Notes: generated by a model not told the origin, from the sequence alone. A stretch of 64,000 nt of DNA from Maritimibacter alkaliphilus (GCF_019801605.1 NZ_JAHVIT010000001.1:1240001-1304000), one strand, 5' to 3'. Shown: positions 1 to 8,364, counted from the stretch's first letter. A program made the numbers and translations.

Positions 1-650
1 GCGAGGCCTATGGCATCGTCACCGCCGTGCGCGGCGGGCTGCGCTATCGCAATGCCATGGTAAAGGGCACCTGGGCCCATTCCGGGGCCGCCCCCCGTCA
101 GGGCCGCGCCGATACAGTGGTGGCCCTGGCCGAGCTGATCGTCGCCATGCAGGGCGTCTGGGACCGGATGCTGGCGGAGGGGCATGACCTGACCGTCACC
201 TTCGGCAAGGTCGATGCCGCCTCCCCGGCGCACGCCATGGCCAAGGTCGCGGGCCGCGCGGGCTTCGTCCTCGACATGCGCTCCGGCGATCCCGAGACGC
301 TCGACGCCGCCGATGCCGCCTTCCGGGACGAGATCGCGCGGATTGAGGCGGCGCACCCCGGCGTCACCTTCGACCTCGGCGCGCAGAGCCGCTCGAAACC
401 CGCGCGCCTCGCCGACAGCATGGTGGAGTTCGTCGCCCGTGGTGCCGCCGCGCAGGGCGACACCCCGCGCCGGATGCTCTCGGGTGGTGGCCATGACGCC
501 GCCGCCTTCGCCACCGCCGGCTGGGACAGCGTGATGGTCTTCATCCGCAACTGGGACGGCTCCCACAACCCCGACGAGGGGATGGACGAGGCCGACCTCG
601 TCCGCGCGGTCGAGGCGGTGACGCTGGCCGTGATCGGAGAGGCCGGATGA
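1..650 (+). CDS. M20-family amidohydrolase (hydantoinase/carbamoylase type), C-terminal part
   Basis: The reading frame is open from the left edge, so the N-terminus lies outside the window. Seen: the lid-domain start YGIVTAVRGGLRYRN, then GTWAHSGAAPRQGRADT, and near the end LSGGGHDAAAF and GSHNPDEGMDE, the His-containing motifs of the dinuclear-metal M20 carbamoylase/ureidohydrolase group. Members hydrolyse N-carbamoyl amino acids, allantoate or ureidoglycolate-type substrates in the cytoplasm. The stop codon overlaps the start of the next gene (ATGA at 647-650), so the two are translationally coupled. The downstream DUF1989 and agmatinase-like genes fit ureido or guanidino nitrogen release. 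The exact substrate cannot be read from the sequence. Confidence 0.85.
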   Translation, partial: EAYGIVTAVRGGLRYRNAMVKGTWAHSGAAPRQGRADTVVALAELIVAMQGVWDRMLAEGHDLTVTFGKVDAASPAHAMAKVAGRAGFVLDMRSGDPETLDAADAAFRDEIARIEAAHPGVTFDLGAQSRSKPARLADSMVEFVARGAAAQGDTPRRMLSGGGHDAAAFATAGWDSVMVFIRNWDGSHNPDEGMDEADLVRAVEAVTLAVIGEAG

Positions 651-1279
651 GCGGTGAAACCCTGTCCCAGAGCGCCTATCGCAGGCTGAAGGAGGATATC
701 GTCGAGGGGCGCATCCCGGCGGAATCCGTGCTCTCGGAACGGGGTCTGGCCGACAGCCTCGGCATCTCGCGCACGCCGCTGCGCACGGCCGTCTCGCGGC
801 TGGAGGCGGAGGGCGTGCTGGACCGGCTGCCCAACGGCGTGATCCTCGTCCGCTCGATCACCGTCGAGCAGCTGATGGAGATCGTGAAGATGCGCCAGTT
901 GCTCGAAAGCGCCGCGGCGGGCCGCGCTGCGGGCTTCCCCATGACGCCGGACCTCGCCGCCAGCCGCGACGAGATGCAGGCCCTTGCCGAGGGTGAGGCC
1001 GTGGTCTTCGACCGGTTCTGGGAGAAGGATGAGGTCTTCCACATGGCCGTGGCCCGGGCCGCCCGGCTGGCGCTGCTGCCGGATATCCTCGTCGAACAGC
1101 GCGCCATCGCGCGGCGCTGCTCGCTCACCCGGACCTATGACAGTTTCCGCGATCAGGCCCGCGAACACGTGGCGATTGCCGATGCCATCGCCGACGGCGA
1201 CGCCCCGCGCGCCCATGCCGCCATGTGGCACCACTTCGACAACGTACGCGCCCGGTTCCTACAGACCTTCGGGGGCTAG
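647..1279 (+). CDS. GntR-family transcriptional regulator (FCD type)
   Basis: 210 residues. The N-terminal winged helix-turn-helix (about residues 8-70) carries SERGLADSLGISRTPLRTA, the classical GntR recognition-helix region. The all-helical C-terminal part has the spacing of an FCD ligand domain, with metal-type histidines in VFHMAV near residue 130 and WHHF near residue 195. It overlaps the M20 gene by 4 bp and is probably the local regulator of this catabolic cluster. A 14-bp palindrome covers its stop codon, and a CTGTT-N4-AACAG inverted repeat lies between it and the next gene, a plausible site for its own product. The effector is unknown, perhaps the pathway substrate. Confidence 0.9.
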   Translation: MSGETLSQSAYRRLKEDIVEGRIPAESVLSERGLADSLGISRTPLRTAVSRLEAEGVLDRLPNGVILVRSITVEQLMEIVKMRQLLESAAAGRAAGFPMTPDLAASRDEMQALAEGEAVVFDRFWEKDEVFHMAVARAARLALLPDILVEQRAIARRCSLTRTYDSFRDQAREHVAIADAIADGDAPRAHAAMWHHFDNVRARFLQTFGG

Positions 1280-1318
1280 CCCCCGCCCGAGATTTCAAAC
1301 CCACCTGTTAAACAACAG
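1271..1318 (+). promoter_or_regulatory. Hairpin over the gntR stop and candidate GntR operator
   Basis: GGGGGCTAGCCCCC at 1271-1284 is a perfect 14-bp palindrome containing the gntR TAG stop, with no T-tract after it. At 1305-1318 CTGTTAAACAACAG is a perfect 5-bp inverted repeat with a 4-bp spacer and GTTAAAC at its centre, the size range of FCD-type GntR operators. Together they could separate expression of the first two genes from the last three. Binding is inferred only from position and symmetry. Confidence 0.4.
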
Positions 1319-1353
1319 CCACCACTCACGCCCTCAACCCCATGGAGACGTTC

Positions 1354-1767
1354 ATGAAATCGCTCTTCCACCTCGCCATTCACGTCAAGGACCTCGACGA
1401 GACCCGCGCCTTCTACGGCGGAGTCCTCGGCTGCGAGGAAGGCCGCTCGACCGACACCTGGGTCGACTTCGACTTCTTCGGCCACCAGCTCTCCTTCCAC
1501 CTGGGCGAGCCCTTCCCGACCACCCGCACCGGCAAGGTCGGTGACCACATGGTGATGATGCCGCACATGGGTGCGGTGCTTGCGCTGGACGACTGGTTCG
1601 CCCTCGCGAAACGGCTGGAAGACGCGGGCATCGCCTTCGACATCCCGCCCGTCGTCCGCTTCGAGGGCGAGCCCGGCGAGCAGCGCACGATGTTCTTCTT
1701 CGATCCCTCGGGCAACCCGATCGAGATCAAGGGCTTTGCCGATTTCGCCGGTCTTTTCGCGAGCTGA
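1354..1767 (+). CDS. VOC (glyoxalase/bleomycin-resistance/dioxygenase) family protein
   Basis: 137 residues, a single VOC module: LFHLAIHVKDLDETRAFYG at the N-terminus, SFHLGE in the middle and TMFFFDPSGNPIEIKGF at the C-terminus, giving the usual His and Glu metal ligands of the beta-alpha-beta-beta-beta fold. An ATG at 1342 is also in frame, but GGAG at 1345-1348 sits just ahead of the ATG at 1354 and the conserved fold begins there, so 1354 is preferred. It lies 7 bp before the DUF1989 gene in the same operon. VOC proteins range from lyases to dioxygenases, and nothing here fixes the reaction. Confidence 0.88.
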   Translation: MKSLFHLAIHVKDLDETRAFYGGVLGCEEGRSTDTWVDFDFFGHQLSFHLGEPFPTTRTGKVGDHMVMMPHMGAVLALDDWFALAKRLEDAGIAFDIPPVVRFEGEPGEQRTMFFFDPSGNPIEIKGFADFAGLFAS

Positions 1768-1774
1768 GGACCCC

Positions 1775-2395
1775 ATGACGACGATCACCCTCGCCGCCCG
1801 CATGGGCGGCGCCTACCGCATGAAGGCGGGCCAGACGGTCCGGATCGAGAACCCCTATGGCACACAGGCGGTGGACGCCTGGGCGCTTGCCGATGACGGG
1901 GCCGAGACCGGCGACGGCACCGTGCAATATTCCTCGATGGAGCACACCCGCTCGGTCAATTCCTCGATCTACGTGGACAAGGGGCTGGCCGTCATGGGGA
2001 TGGACCGCCGGCCGCTCTTCACCATGGTGGAGGACACGACGCCCGGCCATCATGACACCCAGCTCTGCCCCTGCAACGGGCCGCTCTACGCGGACCTCGA
2101 CCAACCGGCAGAGCATCGCTCCTGCGCGGGCAACTTCCACGATGCGCTCTCGCAGATCGGCCTCGCGATGCCCTTCACGCCCGCCTCGCTGAACCTCTTC
2201 ATGCGGGTCGCCGTGGGCCCCGAGGGCGAGGTGCTGCGCCAGCTGCCCGAGGCCAGGCCCGGCGATCACGTGACGCTGCGCGCCGATCGGGACATCGTGC
2301 TGGTGCTCTCCGCCTGCCCGCAGGACGTGACGCCGATCAACGGGCCCGACTGCATCCCGCGCGAGATCGTCCTGCAGTTCAGCGAGGCCGCATGA
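1775..2395 (+). CDS. DUF1989 (urea carboxylase-associated) family protein
   Basis: 206 residues. Recognised by KAGQTVRIENPYGTQAVD near the N-terminus, the MEHTRS segment, and the Cys/His-rich centre (HHDTQLCPCNGPLYADLD, then SCAGNFHDAL), all typical of DUF1989. Relatives sit beside urea or guanidine carboxylase genes and some act in urea or amidino metabolism, but the enzymatic role is poorly defined. The stop overlaps the next start by 4 bp (ATGA at 2392-2395), so it is co-translated with the ureohydrolase that would release urea or a similar product. No urea carboxylase gene is in the window. Confidence 0.85.
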   Translation: MTTITLAARMGGAYRMKAGQTVRIENPYGTQAVDAWALADDGAETGDGTVQYSSMEHTRSVNSSIYVDKGLAVMGMDRRPLFTMVEDTTPGHHDTQLCPCNGPLYADLDQPAEHRSCAGNFHDALSQIGLAMPFTPASLNLFMRVAVGPEGEVLRQLPEARPGDHVTLRADRDIVLVLSACPQDVTPINGPDCIPREIVLQFSEAA

Positions 2396-3342
2396 GCACC
2401 GCCCCCACAGACAGCCTGAACGTCCCCCGCTTCGTTGGTGTGCCGACCTTCATGCGCCTGCCCCTGCGCGAAGAGGCCACCGGCCTCGACGCCGCGATCC
2501 TCGGCCTGCCCTCGGACAGCGGCGCGCCGTTCCGGACCGGCGCGCGGATGGGGCCGAACGCGGTGCGGCAGGCCTCGATCATGCTGCGCCCGTTCAACCC
2601 CTACCGGGGCAATATCGACGTCTTCGACGTGCTGAAGATCGCGGACGTGGGCGATGCGCCCGTGGTGCCCGGCTACGAGATGGAAACCCTCGACTGGCTG
2701 GAGCAGAGCGTGACCCGCGTGGTCGAGGCCGGGGCCGTGCCCTGCTGCATCGGCGGCGACCATTCCGTCACGCTGGCCGAGTTGCGCGCGGTGGCGAAAA
2801 AGCACGGACCGCTGGCGCTCGTGCATTTCGACAGCCACACCGACACCTGGGACAAGTATTTCGCCGACAAGAAGTACTCCGCCGGGACGCCCTTCCTGCG
2901 CGCGGTCGAAGAAGGCATCGTCGATCCGCACCGGTCGATCCAGCTGGGCATGCGCGGCTCGCTCTTCCGGGACCGGGACATCACCCAGTCGCTGGAGCTC
3001 GGCTACGAGGTGATGACCACCGACGACATCTTTGCCGCCGGACTGGAGGCCACCGCCGCGCGGATCTCCGAGCGGGTGAACGGCGCGCCTGTCTTCCTGA
3101 CCTTCGACATGGATTTCGTCGATCCTTCCGCCGCGCCCGCCGTCGAGACGCCCGAAGCGGGCGGCCCCACGGCCCGCGAGACGCTGGCCCTGCTGCGCGC
3201 GATCAAGGGCCTCGACATCCGCGGCTGCGACGTGGTGGAGATCACGCCGACCTATGATGGGCCGGGGCAGATCACCTCGCTCCTCGGCGCGACGGTCATG
3301 GCCGAGATCCTCGCCATGATCGCCGAAGCGAAACAGGCCTGA
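2392..3342 (+). CDS. Agmatinase/arginase-family ureohydrolase
   Basis: 316 residues, full family length. The manganese-binding motifs are intact: GGDHS at 121-125, HFDSHTDTWD at about 143-152, and TFDMDFVDPSAAPAVETPE near residues 238-256. The family hydrolyses agmatine, guanidinobutyrate, guanidinopropionate, guanidine or related compounds, giving urea and an amine in the cytoplasm. The neighbours (M20 amidohydrolase, DUF1989 protein) argue for a guanidino/ureido catabolic route rather than polyamine synthesis, since no arginine decarboxylase is nearby. It is the last gene of the unit. The exact substrate is not determined. Confidence 0.88.
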   Translation: MSTAPTDSLNVPRFVGVPTFMRLPLREEATGLDAAILGLPSDSGAPFRTGARMGPNAVRQASIMLRPFNPYRGNIDVFDVLKIADVGDAPVVPGYEMETLDWLEQSVTRVVEAGAVPCCIGGDHSVTLAELRAVAKKHGPLALVHFDSHTDTWDKYFADKKYSAGTPFLRAVEEGIVDPHRSIQLGMRGSLFRDRDITQSLELGYEVMTTDDIFAAGLEATAARISERVNGAPVFLTFDMDFVDPSAAPAVETPEAGGPTARETLALLRAIKGLDIRGCDVVEITPTYDGPGQITSLLGATVMAEILAMIAEAKQA

Positions 3343-3373
3343 CCGCGCGCCGCCCGCGCCGGTGACAGCCAAA

Positions 3374-3402
3374 CCCCGCGCCATGGCAAGCCCGGCGCGG
3401 GG
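3374..3402 (+). terminator. Candidate terminator of the ureohydrolase operon
   Basis: CCCCGCGCC at 3374-3382 pairs with GGCGCGGGG at 3394-3402 across an 11-base loop, 32 bp after the operon's last stop codon. No T-run follows, so it may be a stabilising hairpin or Rho-assisted. Confidence 0.4.
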
Positions 3403-3466
3403 CTCACCGCAGCAGCGCGTGACGTCGCCTCTGGCCTTATGCCGCGCTGCGGCGTAAAAATAGGTC

Positions 3467-4096
3467 ATGTGTCCTGCCCCAGTTCCGATTCCCACCGAAT
3501 ACAAACGCCCCCACAGCCCGCTGGAGGATGTGCAGGGCTTCGCCATCGGCCTGCTGACCGCCTCGGTCGGGCTGGTGATCCTCTCGTCGCTGGGGTTCAT
3601 CACCGGGCAGACGGCGGGGCTGGCGCTGATCATCTCCTACCTGACGGGCTGGTCCTTCGGCGTCGTCTTCTTCGCGGTGAACCTGCCGTTCTATGCCTTC
3701 GCGTGGAAACGGCTGGGGGCGGAGTTCACGCTGAAGAGCTTCCTCTGCGTCACCGCGCTCTCCGTCATGGTGGAATGGCTGCCGCGGGGCATGCAGTTCG
3801 AATACCTGAACCCGATCCTCGGCACGACGATCTTCGGCGTGCTCACCGGATTCGGCCTCCTCGGCGTGTTCCGGCACAAGGGCTCCCTCGGCGGGCTCGG
3901 GGTGATCGCGCTGATGATCCAGGACCGGACCGGCTTCCGCGCGGGCTATGTGCAGCTGATCATCGACGCGGTGCTCTTCAGCGCCGCCTTCTTCCTTTTC
4001 GAGACTCGGGTCGTGCTCTATTCCCTCTACGGGGCGTTGATCCTGAACGGCGTCATCGCCTTCAACCACCGCCGCGACCGGTATATCGCAGATTGA
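3467..4096 (+). CDS. YitT-like integral membrane protein, copy 1
   Basis: 209 residues with five or six hydrophobic segments, for example GFAIGLLTASVGLVILSSLG and VVFFAVNLPFYAFAW. The ITGQTAGLALIISYLTGWSFG and VNLPFY signatures match YitT/DUF161-type proteins, a family of unknown transport function. It ends NHRRDRYIAD, aligning with NHRKDWYVAT in the next gene. It lacks the soluble C-terminal DUF2179 domain of Bacillus YitT. The gene lies 7 bp from its paralogue in the same direction, a tandem duplication. Start chosen at the first ATG ahead of the membrane domain; the ribosome-binding site is weak (TAGG). Confidence 0.8.
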   Translation: MCPAPVPIPTEYKRPHSPLEDVQGFAIGLLTASVGLVILSSLGFITGQTAGLALIISYLTGWSFGVVFFAVNLPFYAFAWKRLGAEFTLKSFLCVTALSVMVEWLPRGMQFEYLNPILGTTIFGVLTGFGLLGVFRHKGSLGGLGVIALMIQDRTGFRAGYVQLIIDAVLFSAAFFLFETRVVLYSLYGALILNGVIAFNHRRDRYIAD

Positions 4097-4103
4097 GGCA
4101 GAG

Positions 4104-4778
4104 ATGAGCGAGACGACGGAGACGACCGACAAGACGGGCGCCGGGAAACAGAGCACCGGAAAGCAAGGCACGGGAAAGCAAAGCACTGGCAAGCACGGGC
4201 CGCTGGAAGACGCGCAGGGCATCTTCTACGGCACCGTGATGGCGGCCTTCGGGATCGTGATGCTGACCCAGATGGGTCTGGTCACCGGCCAGACCGCAGG
4301 CCTCGCCGTGCTGCTCAGCTACGTGACGGGCCTCTCCTTCGGGACGGTCTTCTTCCTCGTGAACCTGCCGTTCTACTGGCTGGCCTTCCGCCGCATGGGC
4401 GTGCCCTTCACGCTGAAAACCTTCCTCTCGGTCGGGCTGCTCTCGCTCTTCGCGCAGTTGCTGCCCAAGGTCATCAGCTTCGACATGCTGCACCCCGCCG
4501 TGGGGGCGGTGATCTTCGGGCTGATCACAGGCTCGGCGCTCCTGGCGCTCTTCCGGCACGGGGCCTCGCTGGGGGGCGTCGGCGTGCTGGCACTCTACCT
4601 GCAGGAAAAGACCGGCTTCCGGGCCGGGCTGACGCAGCTGCTCTTCGACCTCTGCGTCTTCACCTTCGCGCTCTTCGTGCTCGACCTGCCCTCGGTGCTC
4701 TACTCGCTGCTCGGGGCGGTGGTGATCAACTTCGTGATCGCGGTGAACCATCGGAAGGATTGGTACGTGGCGACCTGA
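4104..4778 (+). CDS. YitT-like integral membrane protein, copy 2
   Basis: 224 residues. From HGPLEDAQG onward it aligns over its whole length with the preceding gene, roughly half identical by eye, including VTGQTAGLAVLLSYVTG, FLVNLPFYWLAF and EKTGFRAG. It differs by a hydrophilic N-terminal extension made of GKQ-x-T repeats (about residues 12-31), encoded by a 15-bp tandem DNA repeat at 4140-4200. Two different copies in one transcript suggest a heteromeric pair of half-transporters or recent duplication with divergence. Function unknown. Confidence 0.8.
   Translation: MSETTETTDKTGAGKQSTGKQGTGKQSTGKHGPLEDAQGIFYGTVMAAFGIVMLTQMGLVTGQTAGLAVLLSYVTGLSFGTVFFLVNLPFYWLAFRRMGVPFTLKTFLSVGLLSLFAQLLPKVISFDMLHPAVGAVIFGLITGSALLALFRHGASLGGVGVLALYLQEKTGFRAGLTQLLFDLCVFTFALFVLDLPSVLYSLLGAVVINFVIAVNHRKDWYVAT
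4140..4200 (+). repeat. 15-bp tandem repeat encoding GKQ-x-T units
   Basis: About four imperfect 15-bp units of the type ACGGGAAAGCAAAGC run through the 5' end of the second YitT-like gene. Each keeps the reading frame and adds five residues (STGKQ, GTGKQ, STGKH), so slippage would change tail length without frameshifting. Confidence 0.7.
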
Positions 4779-4805
4779 TCGGGCGGTGCGCTTGAAGAGA
4801 GCGCC

Positions 4806-4880
4806 GGGGGCTGTCTGCCCGTCGCCATCGGCGCTCGGACCGATGGCGCACCGATGGCGACCCCCGAGGATATTTGCGAA
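4806..4880 (-). repeat. Dispersed double-hairpin 3'-end element, copy A
   Basis: Read on the minus strand it is AAATATCCTCGGGGG, then a stem TCGCCATCGG/CCGATGGCGA, then GGGCAGACAGCCCCC. It lies 50 bp beyond the stop of the minus-strand dehydrogenase at 4930. The same architecture recurs at 33281, 47674 and 47772, each time with a different but self-complementary inner stem. Confidence 0.65.
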
Positions 4881-4929
4881 CAGTGGATGAGGAGCGATGG
4901 CGCTCCTCTTCTTATTTCACATCAAAGCC

Positions 4930-5802
4930 TTAACCGACGTCATTCAGGCGTTTGATCAGGCTGGAGGTGTCCCAGCGGCCGCCGCCGAGCTTCTGCACGT
5001 CCTTGTAGAACTGGTCCACCAGCGCGGTGACGGGCAGCGAGGCGCCGATCTCGTCGGAGGTGTCGAGGCAGATGCCGAGGTCCTTGCGCATCCAGTTGAC
5101 GGCAAAGCCGTGTTCGAACTCGTCCGCCAGCATGGTCTGGTAGCGGTTCACCATCTGCCACGAGCCAGCGGCCCCCTGGCTGATCACCTCGACCACGGCG
5201 GCGCCGTCGAGCCCGGCCTTCTGGGCGAAGTGGAGCGATTCCGAGAGACCCTGCACGAGGCCCGCGATGGCGATCTGGTTGCACATCTTGCACATCTGGC
5301 CCGCGCCGCTCTCGCCGAGGCGGCGGCAGATCTTGGCGTAGGCCGCGATCACCGGCTCGGCCGCGTCGTAATGGGCCTGATCGCCGCCGCACATGACGGA
5401 GAGCACGCCGTTCTCGGCGCCCGCCTGCCCACCGGAGATCGGCGCGTCGACAAAGCCGAAGCCGGCCTCCTTGGCGATCGCGTAAAGCTCGGCCGTGACC
5501 TTGGCGGAGACGGTGGTGTGGTCGACCAGAATCGCGCCGGGTTTCATGCCAGCGAAGGCGCCCTCGGGACCGGCGCAGACGGCGCGCAGATCATCGTCGT
5601 TGCCGACACAGGTCATCACGAAATCGGCACCCTGCGCGGCCTCGGCCGGGGTCGTGGCCAAGGACCCGCCGTGCTGCGCCATCCAGGCTTCGGCCTTGGC
5701 GGTCGTGCGATTGTAGACCGTGACGTCGTGCCCCTTGGCGGCCAGATGGCCCGCCATCGGATACCCCATCACGCCCAAGCCCAGAAATGCGATCTTTGCC
5801 AT
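4930..5802 (-). CDS. 3-hydroxyisobutyrate dehydrogenase-family oxidoreductase
   Basis: 290 residues. The N-terminal NAD(P) site FLGLGVMGYPMAGHLAAKGH, the substrate motif DAPISGGQAGAENG near residue 120 and the catalytic-lysine region GAGQMCKMCNQ near residue 170 define the beta-hydroxyacid dehydrogenase family, which includes 3-hydroxyisobutyrate, tartronate semialdehyde and related dehydrogenases. The start at 5802 is chosen because GGGGAAAG lies just upstream and the Rossmann strand begins at once; an upstream start would add seven residues. It is transcribed alone, away from the penicillin-acylase gene. Valine catabolism is the default guess, but substrate specificity is not readable. Confidence 0.88.
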   Translation of the reverse strand: MAKIAFLGLGVMGYPMAGHLAAKGHDVTVYNRTTAKAEAWMAQHGGSLATTPAEAAQGADFVMTCVGNDDDLRAVCAGPEGAFAGMKPGAILVDHTTVSAKVTAELYAIAKEAGFGFVDAPISGGQAGAENGVLSVMCGGDQAHYDAAEPVIAAYAKICRRLGESGAGQMCKMCNQIAIAGLVQGLSESLHFAQKAGLDGAAVVEVISQGAAGSWQMVNRYQTMLADEFEHGFAVNWMRKDLGICLDTSDEIGASLPVTALVDQFYKDVQKLGGGRWDTSSLIKRLNDVG

Positions 5803-5880
5803 GGTCTTTCCCCTTGCATTCAACTGTCCTAAGAGTTCTGGAGACCGCGAACAGGAATGGCAAGCCGGGAGGCCGTAGAA

Positions 5881-8364
5881 TTGGGGATCGTCTTTCGCTG
5901 GCTGCTGAGGATCGCAACAGCTTTGGTCGCCCTCGTGGCCCTCGGGGCTGTGGTGGTATACTTCCTCGCGGCACGCTCACTGCCCGAATACGACAAGACG
6001 CTGGTGGTGCCGGGCATCACCGCGGAGGTCGAGATCGTGCGCGACCACGCCAACGTGCCGCATATCTTCGGCAAGACAGATGAGGACGTCTACTATGCGC
6101 TCGGCTATGCCCATGCGCAGGACCGTCTGTGGCAGATGATCACCATGCGCCGCACGGTGCAGGGCCGGCTGAGCGAGATCTTCGGCCGCCGCACCCTGCG
6201 GATCGACCAGCTGATGCGGCGCTACGATTTCTACACGCTGGCGCGCGAGGCCTACCAGTACCAGGACGATGAGACCAAGGCCGCGCTGCGGGCCTATTCG
6301 GCGGGCGTGAACGCGCGTCTCCAGGAGGTGAACGAGGACTCGCTCGGGCGCGGCGCGCCCGAGATGTTCCTCTTCGACGTGGCCGTGGCGCCCTGGACCC
6401 CGGCGGACAGCCTCGCGATGATCAAGCTGATGGCCGTCCAGCTCTCGGGGCAGATGGCGGACGAGGTGAAACGCGCCCGCGTCTCGCTGGCCCTGCCCGA
6501 TCCGGACCGGATCCGGGACATCATGCCCGACGCGCCCGGCTCGGGCCTGACCGCCCTGCCCGAGTATGCCGCGCTCGCGCCCGGCCTGCCCGCCACGCTG
6601 GATTATGCCACCGACGATCCCGTGCCGCTCTTCCCGGACGAGCCGCTCTCGCCCTTCCCGAGCGAGGACCTCGCCGGGGCGTCGAATGCCTTTGCCGCCG
6701 CGCCCTCGCGCTCGGCCAGCGGTGGGACGCTGCTGGCCAATGACCCGCACCTCGGTTTCACCGCGCCGACGATCTGGTACCTCGCCCGGCTGGAGCTGCA
6801 ATCGGGCGGCGTCATCGGCGCCACGATCCCGGGCATGCCGCCGGTCCTCATCGGGCGCTCGGCCAAGCTGGGCTGGGGGCTGACGTCCTCCTACCTCGAC
6901 GATCAGGACCTGCACATCGAGGAGATCAACCCGCAGAACCCCGACCAGTACCGCACCCCGGACGGCTGGAAGAATTTCCGCACCCGGCGCACCATCGTCA
7001 ATGTGAAGGACGACACCGCCGTCACCATGACGCTGGCCTGGACGGACAACGGGCCGGTGATGCCGTCGTCGCTCTACAGCCTGGGCGAGGTGACCCCGCC
7101 GGGCCACGTGATGTCGCTGAACTGGACCGCGCTTTCCGCCGAGGACCGCTCGATGACCGCGGCGCTGAAGCTGATGCAGGCGGGCTCGGTCCAGGAGGGC
7201 ATCGACGCGGGCGAGGATTTCCTTGCGCCCTCGCAGAACCTGACGCTGGCCGACAAGGAGACCATCGCGCTCAAGACCATCGGGGCCATGCCGCGCCGGG
7301 ACGCGGGCAGCGAGGCGCAGGGGCGGATGCCCTCGCGCGGCTGGGTCGAGGCGAACCGCTGGCAGGGCATGCTGCCCTATTCCGCCAACCCGGCCTTCGT
7401 CTCGCCCGCGGGGGGGATCCTCGGCAACACCAACAACAAGCTGCTGGACCGGCCCTTCCCGCTCCATGTCTCCTACAACTGGGGTGACACCCAGCGGGTG
7501 CATCGCTGGGAACGGCTGATGCAGTCGCGCGAGGTGCACACCCGCGACAGCTTCATCGAGGCGCAGCTCGACACCGTCTCCTACACCGCGCGGACCCTGC
7601 TGCCGCTGATCGGGCGCGACCTGTGGTTCACCGGCGAAGCGGCCCCCGACGGCACGCCCGAGCGGCTGCGCCAGCGGGCCCTGACCCTGCTGGCGGACTG
7701 GAACGGCGAGATGAACGAGCACATGCCCGAGCCGCTGCTCTATGCGGCCTGGCTGCGCGCGCTGCAGACCCGGCTGATCCAGGATGACCTCGGCCCGCTG
7801 GCGGACGAGTTCAGCCACGTGGACCCGATCTTCATCGAGCGGGTCTATCGCAACATCGACGGCGCCTCGGAGTGGTGCGACGTGCGCCAGTCCGCCCCGA
7901 AGGAATCCTGTACAGAGATGGCGCGGCTGGCGCTCGACGATGCGCTCGTCTGGATCACCGATACCTTCGGCACCGCGCTGGAAAGCCTCCGCTGGGGTGA
8001 CGTGCACCAGGCGACCCACGATCACCAGACCCTGAAGGACGTGCCGGTGCTGCGCTACTTCGTGAACATCCGCCAGAGCACCTCGGGCGGGGACAACACG
8101 CTGATGCGCGGGATGACCAAAGGCTACGGGCCCGATCCCTTCTTGAACGTCCATGGGGCGGGCTATCGCGGGGTTTATGACTTCGCCGATCCCGACAGCT
8201 CGGTCTTCATCCTCTCCACGGGGCAGTCCGGGCATTTCCTGTCGCGCTACTACGACGACATGGCGCAGCTCTGGCGGCGGGGGGAGTATATCCCGATGTC
8301 GCTGGATGCGAATCTGGCCCGGGCCGCGGCCGTGGGTGTGACGAAGCTGGAGCCGGCGGAGTGA
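5881..8364 (+). CDS. Penicillin acylase-family N-terminal nucleophile hydrolase
   Basis: About 827 residues. One hydrophobic segment (WLLRIATALVALVALGAVVV) acts as membrane anchor or signal, followed by the alpha-subunit motif DHANVPHIFGKTDEDVYYALG. The autocatalytic junction is DLAGASNAFA, whose Ser codon at 6682 would become the beta-subunit N-terminal nucleophile; LLANDPHLGF follows as in quorum-quenching and penicillin acylases. The product is expected in the periplasm, cleaving amide bonds such as acyl-homoserine lactones or beta-lactam side chains. A TTG at 5881 has GGGAGG 8 bp upstream; an ATG at 5857 is in frame but poorly spaced from any Shine-Dalgarno sequence, so TTG is preferred. 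Confidence 0.88.
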   Translation: MGIVFRWLLRIATALVALVALGAVVVYFLAARSLPEYDKTLVVPGITAEVEIVRDHANVPHIFGKTDEDVYYALGYAHAQDRLWQMITMRRTVQGRLSEIFGRRTLRIDQLMRRYDFYTLAREAYQYQDDETKAALRAYSAGVNARLQEVNEDSLGRGAPEMFLFDVAVAPWTPADSLAMIKLMAVQLSGQMADEVKRARVSLALPDPDRIRDIMPDAPGSGLTALPEYAALAPGLPATLDYATDDPVPLFPDEPLSPFPSEDLAGASNAFAAAPSRSASGGTLLANDPHLGFTAPTIWYLARLELQSGGVIGATIPGMPPVLIGRSAKLGWGLTSSYLDDQDLHIEEINPQNPDQYRTPDGWKNFRTRRTIVNVKDDTAVTMTLAWTDNGPVMPSSLYSLGEVTPPGHVMSLNWTALSAEDRSMTAALKLMQAGSVQEGIDAGEDFLAPSQNLTLADKETIALKTIGAMPRRDAGSEAQGRMPSRGWVEANRWQGMLPYSANPAFVSPAGGILGNTNNKLLDRPFPLHVSYNWGDTQRVHRWERLMQSREVHTRDSFIEAQLDTVSYTARTLLPLIGRDLWFTGEAAPDGTPERLRQRALTLLADWNGEMNEHMPEPLLYAAWLRALQTRLIQDDLGPLADEFSHVDPIFIERVYRNIDGASEWCDVRQSAPKESCTEMARLALDDALVWITDTFGTALESLRWGDVHQATHDHQTLKDVPVLRYFVNIRQSTSGGDNTLMRGMTKGYGPDPFLNVHGAGYRGVYDFADPDSSVFILSTGQSGHFLSRYYDDMAQLWRRGEYIPMSLDANLARAAAVGVTKLEPAE

